Assembly (NCBI GenBank): GCA_029204225.1
Contig: MU832150.1
Coordinates: forward strand, 1 to 64,000
Origin: Diphasiastrum complanatum
Lineage: Eukaryota; Streptophyta; Lycopodiopsida; Lycopodiales; Lycopodiaceae
Direction of reading: 5' to 3'
Length of the DNA: 64,000 nucleotides
Both the position numbers and the translations under genes were made by a program. Positions 22,801 through 34,282 of the stretch are shown here, one piece after another (position 1 is the stretch's first letter; every line of letters begins with the position of its first letter). Below the pieces are notes generated by a model. The model ran no database searches and had not been told where the DNA came from. It worked only from the letters and a program-made list of their open reading frames with translations.

Positions 22801-24911
22801 AGGTAACAGTCAATTGCCTGTTGGTGTTTGTGCTACTTGACTGATGCTGCACATGGCTATTTTTAGGAATACTTTCAATGCTAGTATGATTATGAGGGGA
22901 ATTTAACTCCATACCTGGAGGTGAGGAAGGGACAACCAATAGGCCCCGTTTCTGTCTGGGACTACTTTTAGGGACTTGAAAGACAGCTTCAGAGCATGCA
23001 TTTTGGAGTCATCAATTCATTAGATAAAGATAAACAGGCGGATGCATTTATTTATGTTTATCTGGCTCCTTGGTGGGGAAAAATATGCCTTTATACACAA
23101 ATATTTGATTGAAAAATATAACATTTATATCACTTAAAAATTGTCATTTCAATTATGACAATTATTAGTTTGAGAAATTCAGCGTCATATTTTTTCTGAG
23201 ATTCTCGTTGTATGTATCTAACAGGCACTAATGGCACTGCCGGCATCTGACTTCAACCTCTGCATGTTTCTTATCCCTGAAAGACTCGTATCCTTTCGCA
23301 CTTTTAGGCAGCTGATAATTTCGGTAGTTCATAGTATGACTTCTGACTTCCTTTGAAGACTTTTTTGGCTTCTTAGGAGGAAAGGTTGGTTTTGCTGTGC
23401 AAAGAGCACTATAATGGTAAATGGCACATAAAGTTGCTCGCTTGTCCGTGTTCGACACTTTTTGTTCTGATTTATGTTTCTGTATGATAGTTTGTTGTAG
23501 CATGTTAAGGGCTGCTGCAGCTAGTAGGTAAAATTATAATCTTGTTTTCTGGGATCCTTGACCACCTAAAGCAATTGGAGGAACCATTCTTGACACTTGC
23601 CACCTTGGCCCACTTCTTGGAGGTATGGGATTTTCGCTAAAGTACTGCAATTGCTGTTTGATCTTTTCAGCAAAGTTGGTTCGTTTTGCAGGCTTGCCAT
23701 TGTTTGCTACCTTTTACAGTTCAAGCTAGCTTTATATACGATTTGTCTTATCTAAACAATGGAAAACTAAGCATTTGAAATAACACCTAATGCAGACGGC
23801 AAGGTTCCGGGAGTTTTGGGATGAAGCAGCTAGAAACCGTGATATTTTGGAGGTCGTTCCTGGTATGGCTTTAGTACATGTGCCATTTCAGGGCATTTTA
23901 GTCAAAGGTTTTGCTGAAGGACGTAATTTGTGGCCTCCACGTATTTGTTGTGTTTTCCAGTTGGGAGATAGAAATCTAAAACTATATATATCTTCAGGAA
24001 AGCCTTAGGTAGCAGATGGCAGTGTTTGTTACACTTTTTCTGGCACAAGCAGCAGTACTCCTCCCTCTTCAATCAAAACTTGGAGTCAAAGCAATTTTGG
24101 GTATTTTTTTCAATATTAGCTGCTTTTGCTTCAAAGTTTTCATGTAGATCAATTGTCCATGCAGGTTTTGAACAAGCAATTCAAGGATATGCCATTCACG
24201 TTCTTTCTTTGACATACCAGCGTTTACCAAGACATGTTCTTGCAGAGGTGATGTGATGTTCTTGTGAAATTAACCATGGTTCTCTGTGGTAAACTTGCAG
24301 CAGTAGATTTATCCTTGTTTTCCCTTACTTTGTTATACCACATTGAGCATATGAGTTTTGATCCATAGACACCTGTTTTTCTGCACCTTTTGGTAGGAAC
24401 TTAGTATTTGTTTGAATTTTAAGAAAAAACTATGATTTGATCACTTACAAGCTTGTTGTTCCTCCATATCTTGACCATATAGCATGGAAGCACACACTCC
24501 GTCATTCACGTGGTGATTGTACATTATGAAAGCTTTGGTGGACCTGCATTTCCTTGTTTTTCCTCTGTAACTCAGCAGCTTTATTTGTCTTATGTTTTGC
24601 AGGCCATCAATGTTGAAGGGTTGTCATTGGACAAATACTTAGATCATCAAGTCAAAAGCAATGGCTGGTCACTTGAAAGGGTACATGGAGGCCAGGTAAG
24701 ACCCATTCATGTTAATTGACTTGATTCATTCGTGTGACATCCTTGACAAAAAAGATTGGCTTGATCCTAATGAGTCAATTGGTCTATGGATTCTTTGCAG
24801 GTTTTAGTCGTATTGCCACCTAATGAGCATAATCATCCAGTGTTGAAGAAAAATGCTACAGACAGCATTCCATTGGAACATGTAGCGAAGCTCTTTCCTG
24901 TACTCACATAG
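16828..24911 (+). CDS. TIF3K1: Eukaryotic translation initiation factor 3 subunit K (nine exons)
   Basis: Exons are 16828-16992, 22474-22530, 22752-22802, 23225-23287, 23572-23622, 23796-23862, 24165-24247, 24603-24695 and 24801-24911. All introns are GT-AG and the frame is open throughout, giving 246 residues. The protein matches plant eIF3k along its length: MEQLVALNPYNPDILPELES, SLDANLCLLRLYQFEPGR, ALMALPASDFNLCMFLIPER, FREFWDEAARNRDILE, FEQAIQGYAIHVLSLTYQR, SLDKYLDHQVKSNGWSLE and IPLEHVAKLFPVLT at the end. eIF3k is a small PCI/CSN8-type subunit of the eIF3 complex that binds the 40S ribosome in the cytosol. The start gives an extension of about 20 residues, with a Gln run, compared with the ~226-residue Arabidopsis protein; a Met at residue 31 lies nearer the usual start. 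Intron 1 (5481 bp) holds old transposon relics; the other introns are 105-422 bp. Confidence 0.95.
19063..19522 (-). mobile_element. Solo copia LTR with target duplication
   Basis: On the - strand this 460-bp sequence starts TGTTAGAAAT and ends TTTCCTACA. It is flanked by perfect AAAGC direct repeats (19058-19062 and 19523-19527). Its first part resembles the LTR at 59-562 (CATAGGTTACTTTGA, then TGTGTAACCATGG). No internal copia sequence adjoins, so it is a solo LTR left by LTR-LTR recombination. Confidence 0.88.
19110..19146. repeat. (AGA)n microsatellite inside the solo LTR
   Basis: About eleven AAG units occur in a row. The related LTR at 59-562 lacks them, so they expanded in this copy or its close relatives. 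Confidence 0.9.
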
Positions 24912-25559
24912 ATACATTTAGTCAAAACACAGTGCTGTAGAAGCCAAGATTTTCTAGTGAGTTTGGAGTAGCTTGTTTATTAGAGTGACTATATCAAATT
25001 ATTGCCTCTGATGTGAGGCTATCAGGTATTGGGTCTTCAATTTTTAGCTCATGAGTTTGCAAGAAAATGCAAACTTCAAATGCCATTGCACACTCTGGCA
25101 AAATGTTTCTTGATATTTTCATTTTTATCTCTAAGCTGATGGCTGAAACGGTTGTATGTTGTAGTGTGTCTCAGTCTATTTGAGTGGTTTACGCATGAAA
25201 TCGAATAGACCTGTCATAAACCAATGGATGTGGCTAACGGTTTCCATATAACTGAATTTTATACGTCGAATTTCTAAGTTTTATAAAAATTTTAAATGAA
25301 AATTAAATTTGAAAGTTCATAATTTCTGATTTTTTTTTTTTCAGTTTTTTCATTATCTATGAAATGAACTTAGATTAGTGAAACGACCATATTGAGGATT
25401 ACATTCATTCGGGACTTGGTCATTGTGTTTTCACTATAGTTAATAACATATTCGTTAATTTTACTAATAGATAATTCAAGATGACTGAAGAAATTGAAAA
25501 TCCCACTTTACTTTCGTACATGCACAAATTTGCCAACAATTGAGTACTTTTTGACATGA
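24912..25559. other. eIF3k 3' flank, no gene recognised
   Basis: No canonical AATAAA is seen in the first ~300 bp after the stop codon, so the polyadenylation site cannot be placed. The rest is AT-rich. Confidence 0.5.
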
Positions 25560-28500
25560 ACTATCAAAATAATTTAAGAGACCCGCATATGGAGGTTTAG
25601 ATGAACTAGGTGAAATGGTTGTCTTCTTTGAATCTCGGATTTCAATATAAAACCTACTTGAGGGGGAAAGAAGGAGAAAAAGCCAGAAGTGATGGAGGGT
25701 TGGCTCCTAAAATAAAGGCAATTATTTCAATCTTCATGGAGTTTCTGAAGAGAAAAAAATCGAGAGCATAGTTTTGTTTTTTTGTGGCAAAGCATCGTCA
25801 TGGTGGCGAGACAAATCCACTATCTGGAATGCGTCTATGAAAGTTTGCAAAAAAGATTTTATCATTGCTAATGACATCAACTATTATTAAAAATCTGTGA
25901 ACTACAAAATGGAAATAAGAGTTTAGAATCCTATATCTAGAAATTCATGGATCTCTAGAATCGAATTTCATCATTTGATCCAAAATTGGCTTTATGGCAA
26001 TTTGTCCTCGGGTTGTCTGTCGATTACCAGAATGAATGCAAAAGAAATGTGCTTCAAAACCTCGAGGATGCTTGTCGAATGCGAAAGTGTATGATTCCAC
26101 AGTGGTTGTGTCCAAGAGGCGATTTCAACAAATTTCATCCACTGCAAAAATCGAGGAGGAGAAGAAGTGAGGTCCAAACCGAGCTCCAAAATACTTTGAT
26201 GAATTAATCAAATGGCATTAGAACCTCCAAAGAAGAAGAATACGAAAAGGGTGTCCTGGATCAAGGCTAAAAGGCAACTATGTGTCTCATTTGCAACAAG
26301 TATGGGCATATGATGAAGTTTTGTCTTGAAAGAAAGATACATGTAGCACAGATGATCGAAATCCTTAGTGGTAAAAGGTAAAACTTTGGAAATTAACCTA
26401 TGAAATTGTGAATGTGAATGTTTTTTTAGTATTGTTTCTTTCTTGCCTAATGATTTATTTTGTTTAAAAGACACAGTTAAGGATTAAGAAGTTAGTATCT
26501 TATTATATAGTGGTTCAACTCATAATTTTATTAATTCTCATATTGTCCAGAGACTCATCCTAATAACTAAAGCCAACAATTATAGATACGAGTTTATTTA
26601 GCTTCAAGAGCCCAGTTGGAGATTTGGACTGTTAAAGTACCGAATTTTCCAATGTTGATTCAAGATCATAGAAAATTAGTTAATTTTCATGTTTTAGACC
26701 TAGCATGTATTGATTTAATTTTTGGATATGAGTGGTTATTTTCTAAACTACCTCCTTTAAGTATTGATTCTAAGAAGCATGTTTTCACTTTCAATGAGGG
26801 TCCTGAAGTAGTTACATTATTTCAGAGAAATTTTGTTCATCCATCGGATATGATTTCTACAATTAATATTATGGAAGCATTTGCTTATGCACAGTATCAA
26901 GTTTTTTCTATGTTTGCAATTCCTATTATGAATGTATAAGTGGTCATGAATTCTCTACAATTTTAAACTAAATATAATTAGATCATGAACAAGCAATAAA
27001 AAATCATATCATAAGTGAATTTAAAGATGTATTCCTAGCAAAATTACCTCATGGTTTACCGCCATTTAGGTCAGTAGCCACATAATAGAATTGATTCCAT
27101 GAAGTTGACCTATCTCTAGGAAACCTTATAGGTTCTCTCAGAAAGAGGAGATGGAGATATTAAATCAGATAGAAAACTATCTAAGAATGGGACATATTCA
27201 ACAAAATAAATCACCATGGGATGCTCTTGTTCTTCTGAAAGCGAAGAAGGATGAAGGTTACTATTAAGAATAAATATTCGTTACCTAGGATGGATGACCT
27301 TGTAGATCGCTCAAGTGGAGCTAAATACTTCATTAAGATAGATCTCACAATAGAGTACAATCCTAGAAGAATTAGGTCAGAAGATGTGCAAAAGACTAGA
27401 TTTCGTACCCTCTACACTAAGAAATCTGAATGTGAACTGTTTAAGCATGAGCTAGTTTATCTCGATCAAAAGATCATTGCCCGTGGGATCAATATTGACG
27501 AGGATAAATTCAAGATAGTTGTTGATTGGCTAATCTTGCAAACGGTTAAGCAAGTTAAGTCATTTCTTGAATGTATGGTTTTCTTTCGGAGACTTATTGA
27601 GGAATAGACTAAGGTGGCAGCACTACTCAATAATCTAACAAAAGACATTGTAAACAAAAAGAAAAAGAGCAATTAACCTAGTCTACTTGTTTTATGAAAC
27701 AAGAAACTGAATTAGTGTTTTGAGAAACTTAAAACCCTGATTGTTTTGGCTTCCACTTTACATATTGCAGATCCAAATCAACCTTAATTTGCTAGAACTG
27801 GCGCAACTAATATTGGAGTAGATCTGTTATAGAATGATAGGCCACTAGCATTTGAAAGCAAGAAATTCATTGGTCCTCAGTTGCATTATACGTTGTAGAA
27901 AAAGGAATTATTTGCAATTATTCATGCACTTAAAATCTAGATACTACTTGTATGATAGTAAGTTTATAGTGTATATAGATCACCAGCCTCTTAAGTACTT
28001 TTGTAATCAACATGATCTTCGGGGTAGGAAAGCCCAACGGGCCAAATTTATGCAAAAATTTGATCATGAAATCCCTTATATAGGAGAACTCTGATCAAGT
28101 TGTGGATAGTCTTAGTCGGATCAGTGAACTGAATGAATTGTCTTTCACCCAGATTTCTACATATCTATATTTTTTCTTCAGATAATGGTATGAAAGTGAT
28201 TCTCATTGTGGTCATATTTGGAACATTGTTTGGACCGGAAGAAATGATGACAATGTTGAGACAAGTTCACAAGGGTCTCAGCTAATGAAGAAAGATAAGA
28301 ACATTGTGGAACAGTTTAACATTTGAGATGGATTACTATTTTGAAATGGGAAAGGTTTTGTACCAGAGGACGATGAGCTCAAACGTAAGATTTTGTTTAT
28401 GTCATAAAATACCTAGTGCAGGACATCCTAGTATACAAAAGACTCTTGACTTGGTAGAAAGAGAGTTTTATTGGCAAAACTCAAGCCATACGTCGAGTCA

Positions 28501-28580
28501 TATGTGATCAAATGCAAGCCCTGTCAACCAGCTTAGGCCGAATGCCTTAAAGTTGGTGATTTGTTGCATCAATTGGATTT
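25560..28580 (+). pseudogene. Decayed Ty3/gypsy gag-pol
   Basis: In + strand order this is a Gag-like region (25600-26210), a zinc knuckle CLICNKYGHMMKFC (about 26281-26322, Cys-x2-Cys-x4-His-x4-Cys), and the second half of the protease with DLIFGYEWLF (26616-26939). RT follows (27030-27420, including KNKYSLPRMDDLVD and KYFIKIDL), then RNase H (27700-28094, DHQPLKYF) and an integrase zinc-binding region (about 28370-28560, CKPCQPA). The RT palm, including its catalytic Asp-Asp, is deleted between RFRTLYT and the following KKSE block. Stops and frameshifts are frequent. No LTRs were identified. Confidence 0.8.
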
Positions 28581-28689
28581 TTTGATAATTTGTTAAATTT
28601 CGGTACTCAAGACTGCTAAGAAAAATGAAACATGTTAATGAAAGACTAGATGTGATCTGAGACTGAATGCAAGCCGTTTACACATAATC

Positions 28690-28829
28690 AATCCTTAGCT
28701 CCCACTTTTCTGGACTCTATTATTAATCATCTTAAACATATCATAAGCTGAAATACCAAAGATAAAACCAAAAGAGTCTAAAACAATTCGAACTTTTCTC
28801 ATTATTTTCTTAAACGAGTAACTCTTATG
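28690..28829 (-). pseudogene. Penelope-like RT, 3' part
   Basis: Read on the - strand, this continues the frame that ends at 35145 on the other side of the young copia element: KSYSFKKIMRKVRIVL then FGISAYDMFKMINN. It belongs to the thumb region. No GIY-YIG endonuclease is recognised after it, and gypsy sequence begins within ~150 bp. Confidence 0.55.
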
Positions 28830-29691
28830 TGTTGAAAATTGTCACTTCTCACTTGACATTGGTTCATGTAAATATTGATCAAACATTAGAATATGTTGAT
28901 GATATGATTTCACACGTGTGGAGCATGTTCCCATGTGTGAAAGGATGTACTTTTCATGTTTGTATATATCCAAATTGATTTTGTATCATTCTAGTTAGTG
29001 TGAACATGAAATGACTAGTTTTTAGTCAAGTTGACTAGTCACCTACAAATTAGCTTTTCCTTGCATGTGCATGAGTAAATGCTCCCACATGGAAAGTGGA
29101 TGTTCACATGTGTGTATAGAGTACTAGAAGATAAGGGTTGACCATTTTCCTTAGATCCTATTTTGTAGGGAATATTCCTATATTCTAGGAGACTAGCTTT
29201 TTGGATTTTAGTCATATTCTAGAAGGTCAACTATTGGATAAGGATCAAGGATGGATCAAATGGATAGATATGAGTGATGTGGCACTCTTCACACGTGTGA
29301 AGGCCTGCTGGACTGTACCAGACTCATGGATGTACTTGATCCATAAAAGGATCATCATTTTGCTAAGAAAATTGATGAGACTTTTGCACTCTACACTTTT
29401 GTGAGATTTCTAGTCATTTGTCTTGTGATTTTTATGCATGATTGCTATCTAGTATCATTGTACTTGTTGTTTCAGGTGCAGTCCGTACAGTGGACAGTAC
29501 TCCACACGTGTGAAGCCGCTCTCACTAAAAAATGATGTGTTGATCCATTGCTCTTGCTTAAATCCAAGTGTAGTGAATCTAGATCAAGATCTAATGTGTA
29601 GAACTTGATAGATTCATTGATTAAGCAACCAATAACTCTCTATGATTGTAAAGTACAATCATTATTGTCCTAAAAACTGTAAAATTTATCA
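28830..29691 (+). repeat. 5' LTR of the young copia element
   Basis: It begins TGTTGAAAATTG and ends TTTATCA. It carries the perfect palindrome CACACGTGTG at 28911-28920, 29290-29299 and 29513-29522. The promoter must lie here, but no single TATA box stands out. Confidence 0.97.
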
Positions 29692-29703
29692 TGGTATCAG
29701 AGC
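29692..29703 (+). other. Primer-binding site, initiator tRNA-Met type
   Basis: TGGTATCAGAGC directly follows the 5' LTR. Confidence 0.96.
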
Positions 29704-30288
29704 TAAGTAAGAGAGTGATCATTGAATCATAAATCTTGTAAAGATCATTGGCAAAATTTGTTTTTTGGCCAATACTAGTGAGGGCGAGTTCTTCTAGAGT
29801 GATAGCTTGTAATCATTTGGATCAAAACGACTTGGAGGCTGTGTATGTACTTTTCACACGTGTGAAACCGTACAGCAACTTTCAATTCAAGTTACTTTGT
29901 GTTTTTTGGTCCCAAAATCACAATACTAGTTCATTTTTGGTGCTTTTTGAAGCATAGTATTGATCTAGATTCATTCTAACTAATGCCTATGACCAAATAG
30001 TGTTTTGGATCATTGAAGCATTTCTTTTTAGAGTCTAAGATCAGATCTAACAGGCTGATTTGTTCAGATCCTTAGTTGAAGTGAAATCTCTAAGAAAAGT
30101 GTAAAGCAATTTTTTTTTTGTGAGAGTGAAAGCTAGAAATTTTTGGTAAGATCTTTGAGTATCATTCAAGCTTGTGTGTTAGTTTGATAGAGACAAGCCT
30201 ATAGGCATTCTAGTAAGCTTTAGGCCACTTCATAGATCTTTTAAAATTCAAAAATCTTTGTGATTTTTAAAAGAGCATTCATTCTAAA

Positions 30289-33200
30289 ATGTCATCCATG
30301 GGTGGATATTTGATGGAATCAAGTGAGAGACTCACTTCCACAAATTATTCCATTTGGAAAGTGAGAATGGAATCACTCCTAGTGATCCATGATCTATATG
30401 ACATAGTTCAAGGAGTAGAGGAAGAGCCTCAAACTCCCCAAGAACAAGCCAAATACAAGAAGAGAGCAAGATTAGCTCTACATTGCATAAAGTTAAATGT
30501 ATGCAATGACCTCTTGAAAGAGGTGTCTTCTTGTACCTCATCCAAAGAGGCTTGGGATTCATTAAAGAGCATTTATGAATCCAACAATACTTCAAGAATC
30601 CTCATGCTAAGAAATCAAGTTTTCCAAAGCATGAAAGGAAGTGGAGAGAGTGGACAAGAGTATGTTCTTAGGATCAAATCTCTTAACAAGGAGTTAAGTG
30701 CAATAGGAGAGAAGATCCAAGATCAAGAACTAGTACAAATCATTTTGAATGGTCTAAGTGATGAGTTTACCAACTTAGTCCAATCATTTGCCATTCAAGA
30801 CTCTCTTCCATCCATTGAAAAGTTGCACAATGTTCTTGTGGCCGAGGAGAGTAGGCTTCTACACCTCAAGACAAGAATGGATAGCATGTCACTTAATGGA
30901 GGAGAGGAGAAAGCTAACTTTACATCTAAAGGCAAGAAAAAGCAAAATCCATTCAAGAAAAATCAAGGCAAGGAGGCCGAGATGAAGAATGGAGGATCTA
31001 CCTCCAAAGGCAAAGTGAAGAACAAGGCAAAACTAAAGTGTTTCTTTTGTGGAAAGAAAGGACACTTTGCCTCAGAATGCTACTTGAAGAAGAATCAACA
31101 AGCCAAAGGAGATCAAGGGAACATTGCTCAAGAGGAAGAATATGAGGATGGATTCAACACATCCTTAATGGTTGCATCTACACCAACTTCAAGTCAAGAC
31201 ACATGGTGGATAGATAGTGGGGCTAGTTCCCACATGTCCTTTAACAAGCATTATTTTTCTACTCTTCTATCTTGTAATGACTCTAAGAAGTCAATATACA
31301 CTGCTAGTGATCAAGCATGCAAGATAGATGGCATAGGATCTATACCTCTTTGTTTAGGCACATCTAAAAGGATAGATCTAGATAATGTTTTGTATGTTCC
31401 TACCATTTCAAGAAACTTGCTTAGTGTAGGACAATTAATGGACAATGGACTAGATGTACATTTCAAGAATGGAGTTTGTTCCATCTTGAAAAATGATAAG
31501 TGCATAGCTAGTGGCATTAAGCAAGGTAGACTTTTCAAGTTGGATGCTAATGTTGCAAGTGAAAGTGTGAACTTGGCTAGGGAGGAGCTAACTCAAGTGG
31601 AGCTTTGGCATAAGAGATTAGGCCATCCTAATCTTCAATCTATGGAGTCAATGGCAAGCAAGGAACTAGCTCTCGGCCTACCAAGAGCTTTCAAGAAGTG
31701 TGGAAAAATGTGTGAGGCATGTGGCCTTGCAAAGTCACACAAATCTTCTTACAAGAAATCTTCATCAAGATCTCTCTCTCCCTTGGATCTCATACATTCT
31801 GATGTACATAGTTTTTCACATGCAAGTAATGGAGGTGCCTTGATGTATGTAACTTTTATAGATGATTGTACTAGATTCACATGGATTGAGTTACTATCAA
31901 AGAAAAATCTTGTTTATGAAGCTTTCATTAAGTTCAAGTCTCTAGTAGAGAAACAACTTAGTACTTCTATCAAAGCACTAAGATGTGATAATGGAGGAGA
32001 GTACACCTCCAATAAAATGAAAGACTTTTGTGAGATCAATGGTATTAAGTTACAATACACTTGTTCCTACACCCCTCAACAAAATGGGGTGGTCGAGAGG
32101 AAAAATAGGAGTCTATGTGAGTGTGCAAAGTCCTTGAGGCTTGATGCATCACTTCCCATCTCATTTTGGGGAGAAGCCATAACATGTGCTAATTATTTGT
32201 GTAATAGACTTCCTAGTAGTGCTATAGATGGGATCTCACCTTATCAAGCCTTGTTTGATAAGAAACCCAATGTAAAATATTTTAAGATCTTTGGATGTAC
32301 TTGTTATGTACACATTCCTTTGGAGACTAGAAGGAAAGAAGATGCTACCTCCTTCAAAGGAATCTTTGTTGGCTATGGAGAAAATAGCAAGGGATATAGG
32401 ATATATGATCCTACATCCAAGAAAGTAAAGGTAAGCAAGGATGTACTTTTTGATGAGTCACAATTTGCTAAGAGCTTGTCAAATGGATCTAACCCATTGT
32501 GCATTGAAGATCTTGACAAATCCGAGGAGGATCTTGACAAACCCGAGGAGGATCATGACAAACCCGAGGATGGAGATTTGGATCCAAGTCAAAAGGGGCC
32601 AAGAAGATCATCAAGGAGCAAGGCCGAGCCCTCAAGGCTTACCTATGTGGACAAGGGAAAGCAAAAGGAAGGCTCTACATCTTCTACCTCTTACTCTTTT
32701 TTAGCTACATTGATTGAAGAACCATCATCTTTTGAAGAAGCATGTAAATCTAAAGTTTGGAGAGATGCAATGCAAGTAGAGTATGATGCATTAGAAGAAA
32801 ATCATACTTGGAATCTTGTAAATCTTCCAAGAGGAAAGAAACCACTTGCATGTAAGTGGATTTATAGAATTAAGTACAATCAAGATGGATCTATTAGTAA
32901 ATACAAAGCTAGGCTTGTTGCTAAGGGATTTCTTCAAATAAAAGGATTGGATTATGAAGAAACATTTGCACCTGTAGCTAAGCTTGTAACTATTAGATTA
33001 ATCATTTGCATTGCTACTTTGTTCAAATGGGATCTCTACCAAATGGATGTGACAAATGCCTTCTTGAATGGCTTCTTAGAAGAGGAAATCTACATGATGC
33101 AACCCGAGGGCTTCATCAAGATTGGTGAGGAGCAAAAGGTGTGCTACTTAAGGAAGAGCCTATATGGCTTGAAGCAAGCACCTAGAGCTTGGTACTCTAG

Positions 33201-34269
33201 GTTGCATGATTTTCTCTATTCCCTTGGCTTTGTACTAAGTGCTTATGAACCTTCTTTATATTTCAAATGTAATGAAGGAAAGATCATCATTTTGGTTCTT
33301 TATGTTGATGACATCATTATGACAGGAAATGATGATGATGGCATAGGCAAAGTAAAAGTTGACTTATCTAGTGAGTTCAAGATGGTAGATCTAGGCTTCC
33401 TAAAGTTTATACTTGGGATAGAAGTGTCTAGAAGTAGCAATTGTACTTTCATAAGTCAATCTAAGTATGCTACTTCCATTCTTGAAAGATTTGGTATGAA
33501 AGATTGTAAGGGGATTGACACCCCTATGGAGCATGTTGTGAAAGCAACTAATGAAGGTGATGAAGCATCCTTTGAGGACATCACTCTCTTTAGGAAGCTT
33601 ATAGGCTCTCTAATCTATTTAACCATCACTAGACCTGACTTAAGTTTTTGTGTAAGCAAGTTGAGTCAAAGTATGCAAGCTCCTTTAATTCATCATTGGA
33701 AAAGTGCCAAGAGAGTACTTAGATATGTTTCTAGTACTAGATTTTTTGGTATACTTTATGAAGGATCTAACTTGCACTTGAGAGCCTACTCGGATTCAGA
33801 TTTTGCAGGTGACAAGATGGATAGGAAGTCCATTAGTGCATTTGCAACATTTCTTTGTGGAGGAGTGATATCTTGGCTTTCCAAAAAGCAAGATACAATC
33901 TCACTATCTTCTTGTGAAGCCGAGTACAAGGCATTGACTTCAACAACCAAAGAGCTCTTATGGCTAAGAAGACTCTTGATGGAACTACATGTGCTAGAGG
34001 CCGAGGAGATCCCTTACATATTTTGTGACAATCAAGCTTCTCAACAAATTGCTTCAAATCCTATCTTCCATGCTAGAACAAAGCATATTGAGATAGCTCA
34101 CCACTTTGTGAGGGAGAAGGTACAATCCAAGGAAGTGCAACTACATCATGTACCATCATCCGAATGCATAGCTGATATCTTAACCAAACCATTGTCCAAA
34201 GATCCATTTTTTAAGTTAAGATATGCTCTTGGAATTGTAGATAGATGTACACTAGATTTGCCAAGTTAG
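30289..34269 (+). CDS. Copia Gag-Pol polyprotein (intact)
   Basis: This 1326-residue polyprotein begins MSSMGGYLMESSERL after a ~585-base leader. Domains in order: Gag (about 1-245, with NYSIWKVRMESLL); zinc knuckle Cys251-x2-Cys254-x4-His259-x4-Cys264; aspartic protease with D309-S-G-A; integrase with the zinc-binding region from His441 and catalytic Asp505, Asp567 and Glu603 (D-x61-D-x35-E); a linker with three 7-residue repeats of the EEDLDKP type; RT with YVDD at 1005-1008; and RNase H with DSDFAGD and the SSCEAEY block. Length and order fit full Ty1/copia polyproteins. All catalytic residues that can be checked are present. It would make particles, process itself, copy the RNA and integrate the DNA. 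Confidence 0.97.
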   Translation: MSSMGGYLMESSERLTSTNYSIWKVRMESLLVIHDLYDIVQGVEEEPQTPQEQAKYKKRARLALHCIKLNVCNDLLKEVSSCTSSKEAWDSLKSIYESNNTSRILMLRNQVFQSMKGSGESGQEYVLRIKSLNKELSAIGEKIQDQELVQIILNGLSDEFTNLVQSFAIQDSLPSIEKLHNVLVAEESRLLHLKTRMDSMSLNGGEEKANFTSKGKKKQNPFKKNQGKEAEMKNGGSTSKGKVKNKAKLKCFFCGKKGHFASECYLKKNQQAKGDQGNIAQEEEYEDGFNTSLMVASTPTSSQDTWWIDSGASSHMSFNKHYFSTLLSCNDSKKSIYTASDQACKIDGIGSIPLCLGTSKRIDLDNVLYVPTISRNLLSVGQLMDNGLDVHFKNGVCSILKNDKCIASGIKQGRLFKLDANVASESVNLAREELTQVELWHKRLGHPNLQSMESMASKELALGLPRAFKKCGKMCEACGLAKSHKSSYKKSSSRSLSPLDLIHSDVHSFSHASNGGALMYVTFIDDCTRFTWIELLSKKNLVYEAFIKFKSLVEKQLSTSIKALRCDNGGEYTSNKMKDFCEINGIKLQYTCSYTPQQNGVVERKNRSLCECAKSLRLDASLPISFWGEAITCANYLCNRLPSSAIDGISPYQALFDKKPNVKYFKIFGCTCYVHIPLETRRKEDATSFKGIFVGYGENSKGYRIYDPTSKKVKVSKDVLFDESQFAKSLSNGSNPLCIEDLDKSEEDLDKPEEDHDKPEDGDLDPSQKGPRRSSRSKAEPSRLTYVDKGKQKEGSTSSTSYSFLATLIEEPSSFEEACKSKVWRDAMQVEYDALEENHTWNLVNLPRGKKPLACKWIYRIKYNQDGSISKYKARLVAKGFLQIKGLDYEETFAPVAKLVTIRLIICIATLFKWDLYQMDVTNAFLNGFLEEEIYMMQPEGFIKIGEEQKVCYLRKSLYGLKQAPRAWYSRLHDFLYSLGFVLSAYEPSLYFKCNEGKIIILVLYVDDIIMTGNDDDGIGKVKVDLSSEFKMVDLGFLKFILGIEVSRSSNCTFISQSKYATSILERFGMKDCKGIDTPMEHVVKATNEGDEASFEDITLFRKLIGSLIYLTITRPDLSFCVSKLSQSMQAPLIHHWKSAKRVLRYVSSTRFFGILYEGSNLHLRAYSDSDFAGDKMDRKSISAFATFLCGGVISWLSKKQDTISLSSCEAEYKALTSTTKELLWLRRLLMELHVLEAEEIPYIFCDNQASQQIASNPIFHARTKHIEIAHHFVREKVQSKEVQLHHVPSSECIADILTKPLSKDPFFKLRYALGIVDRCTLDLPS

Positions 34270-34282
34270 AAGTGAGGAGGAG
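34270..34282 (+). other. Polypurine tract
   Basis: AAGTGAGGAGGAG lies between the gag-pol stop codon and the 3' LTR and would prime plus-strand synthesis. Confidence 0.85.

Noticed and set aside
29201-29404. 67-codon frame in the copia LTR, identical at 34654
   Set aside because: It is duplicated only because the LTR is duplicated; no motif or start context supports a gene.
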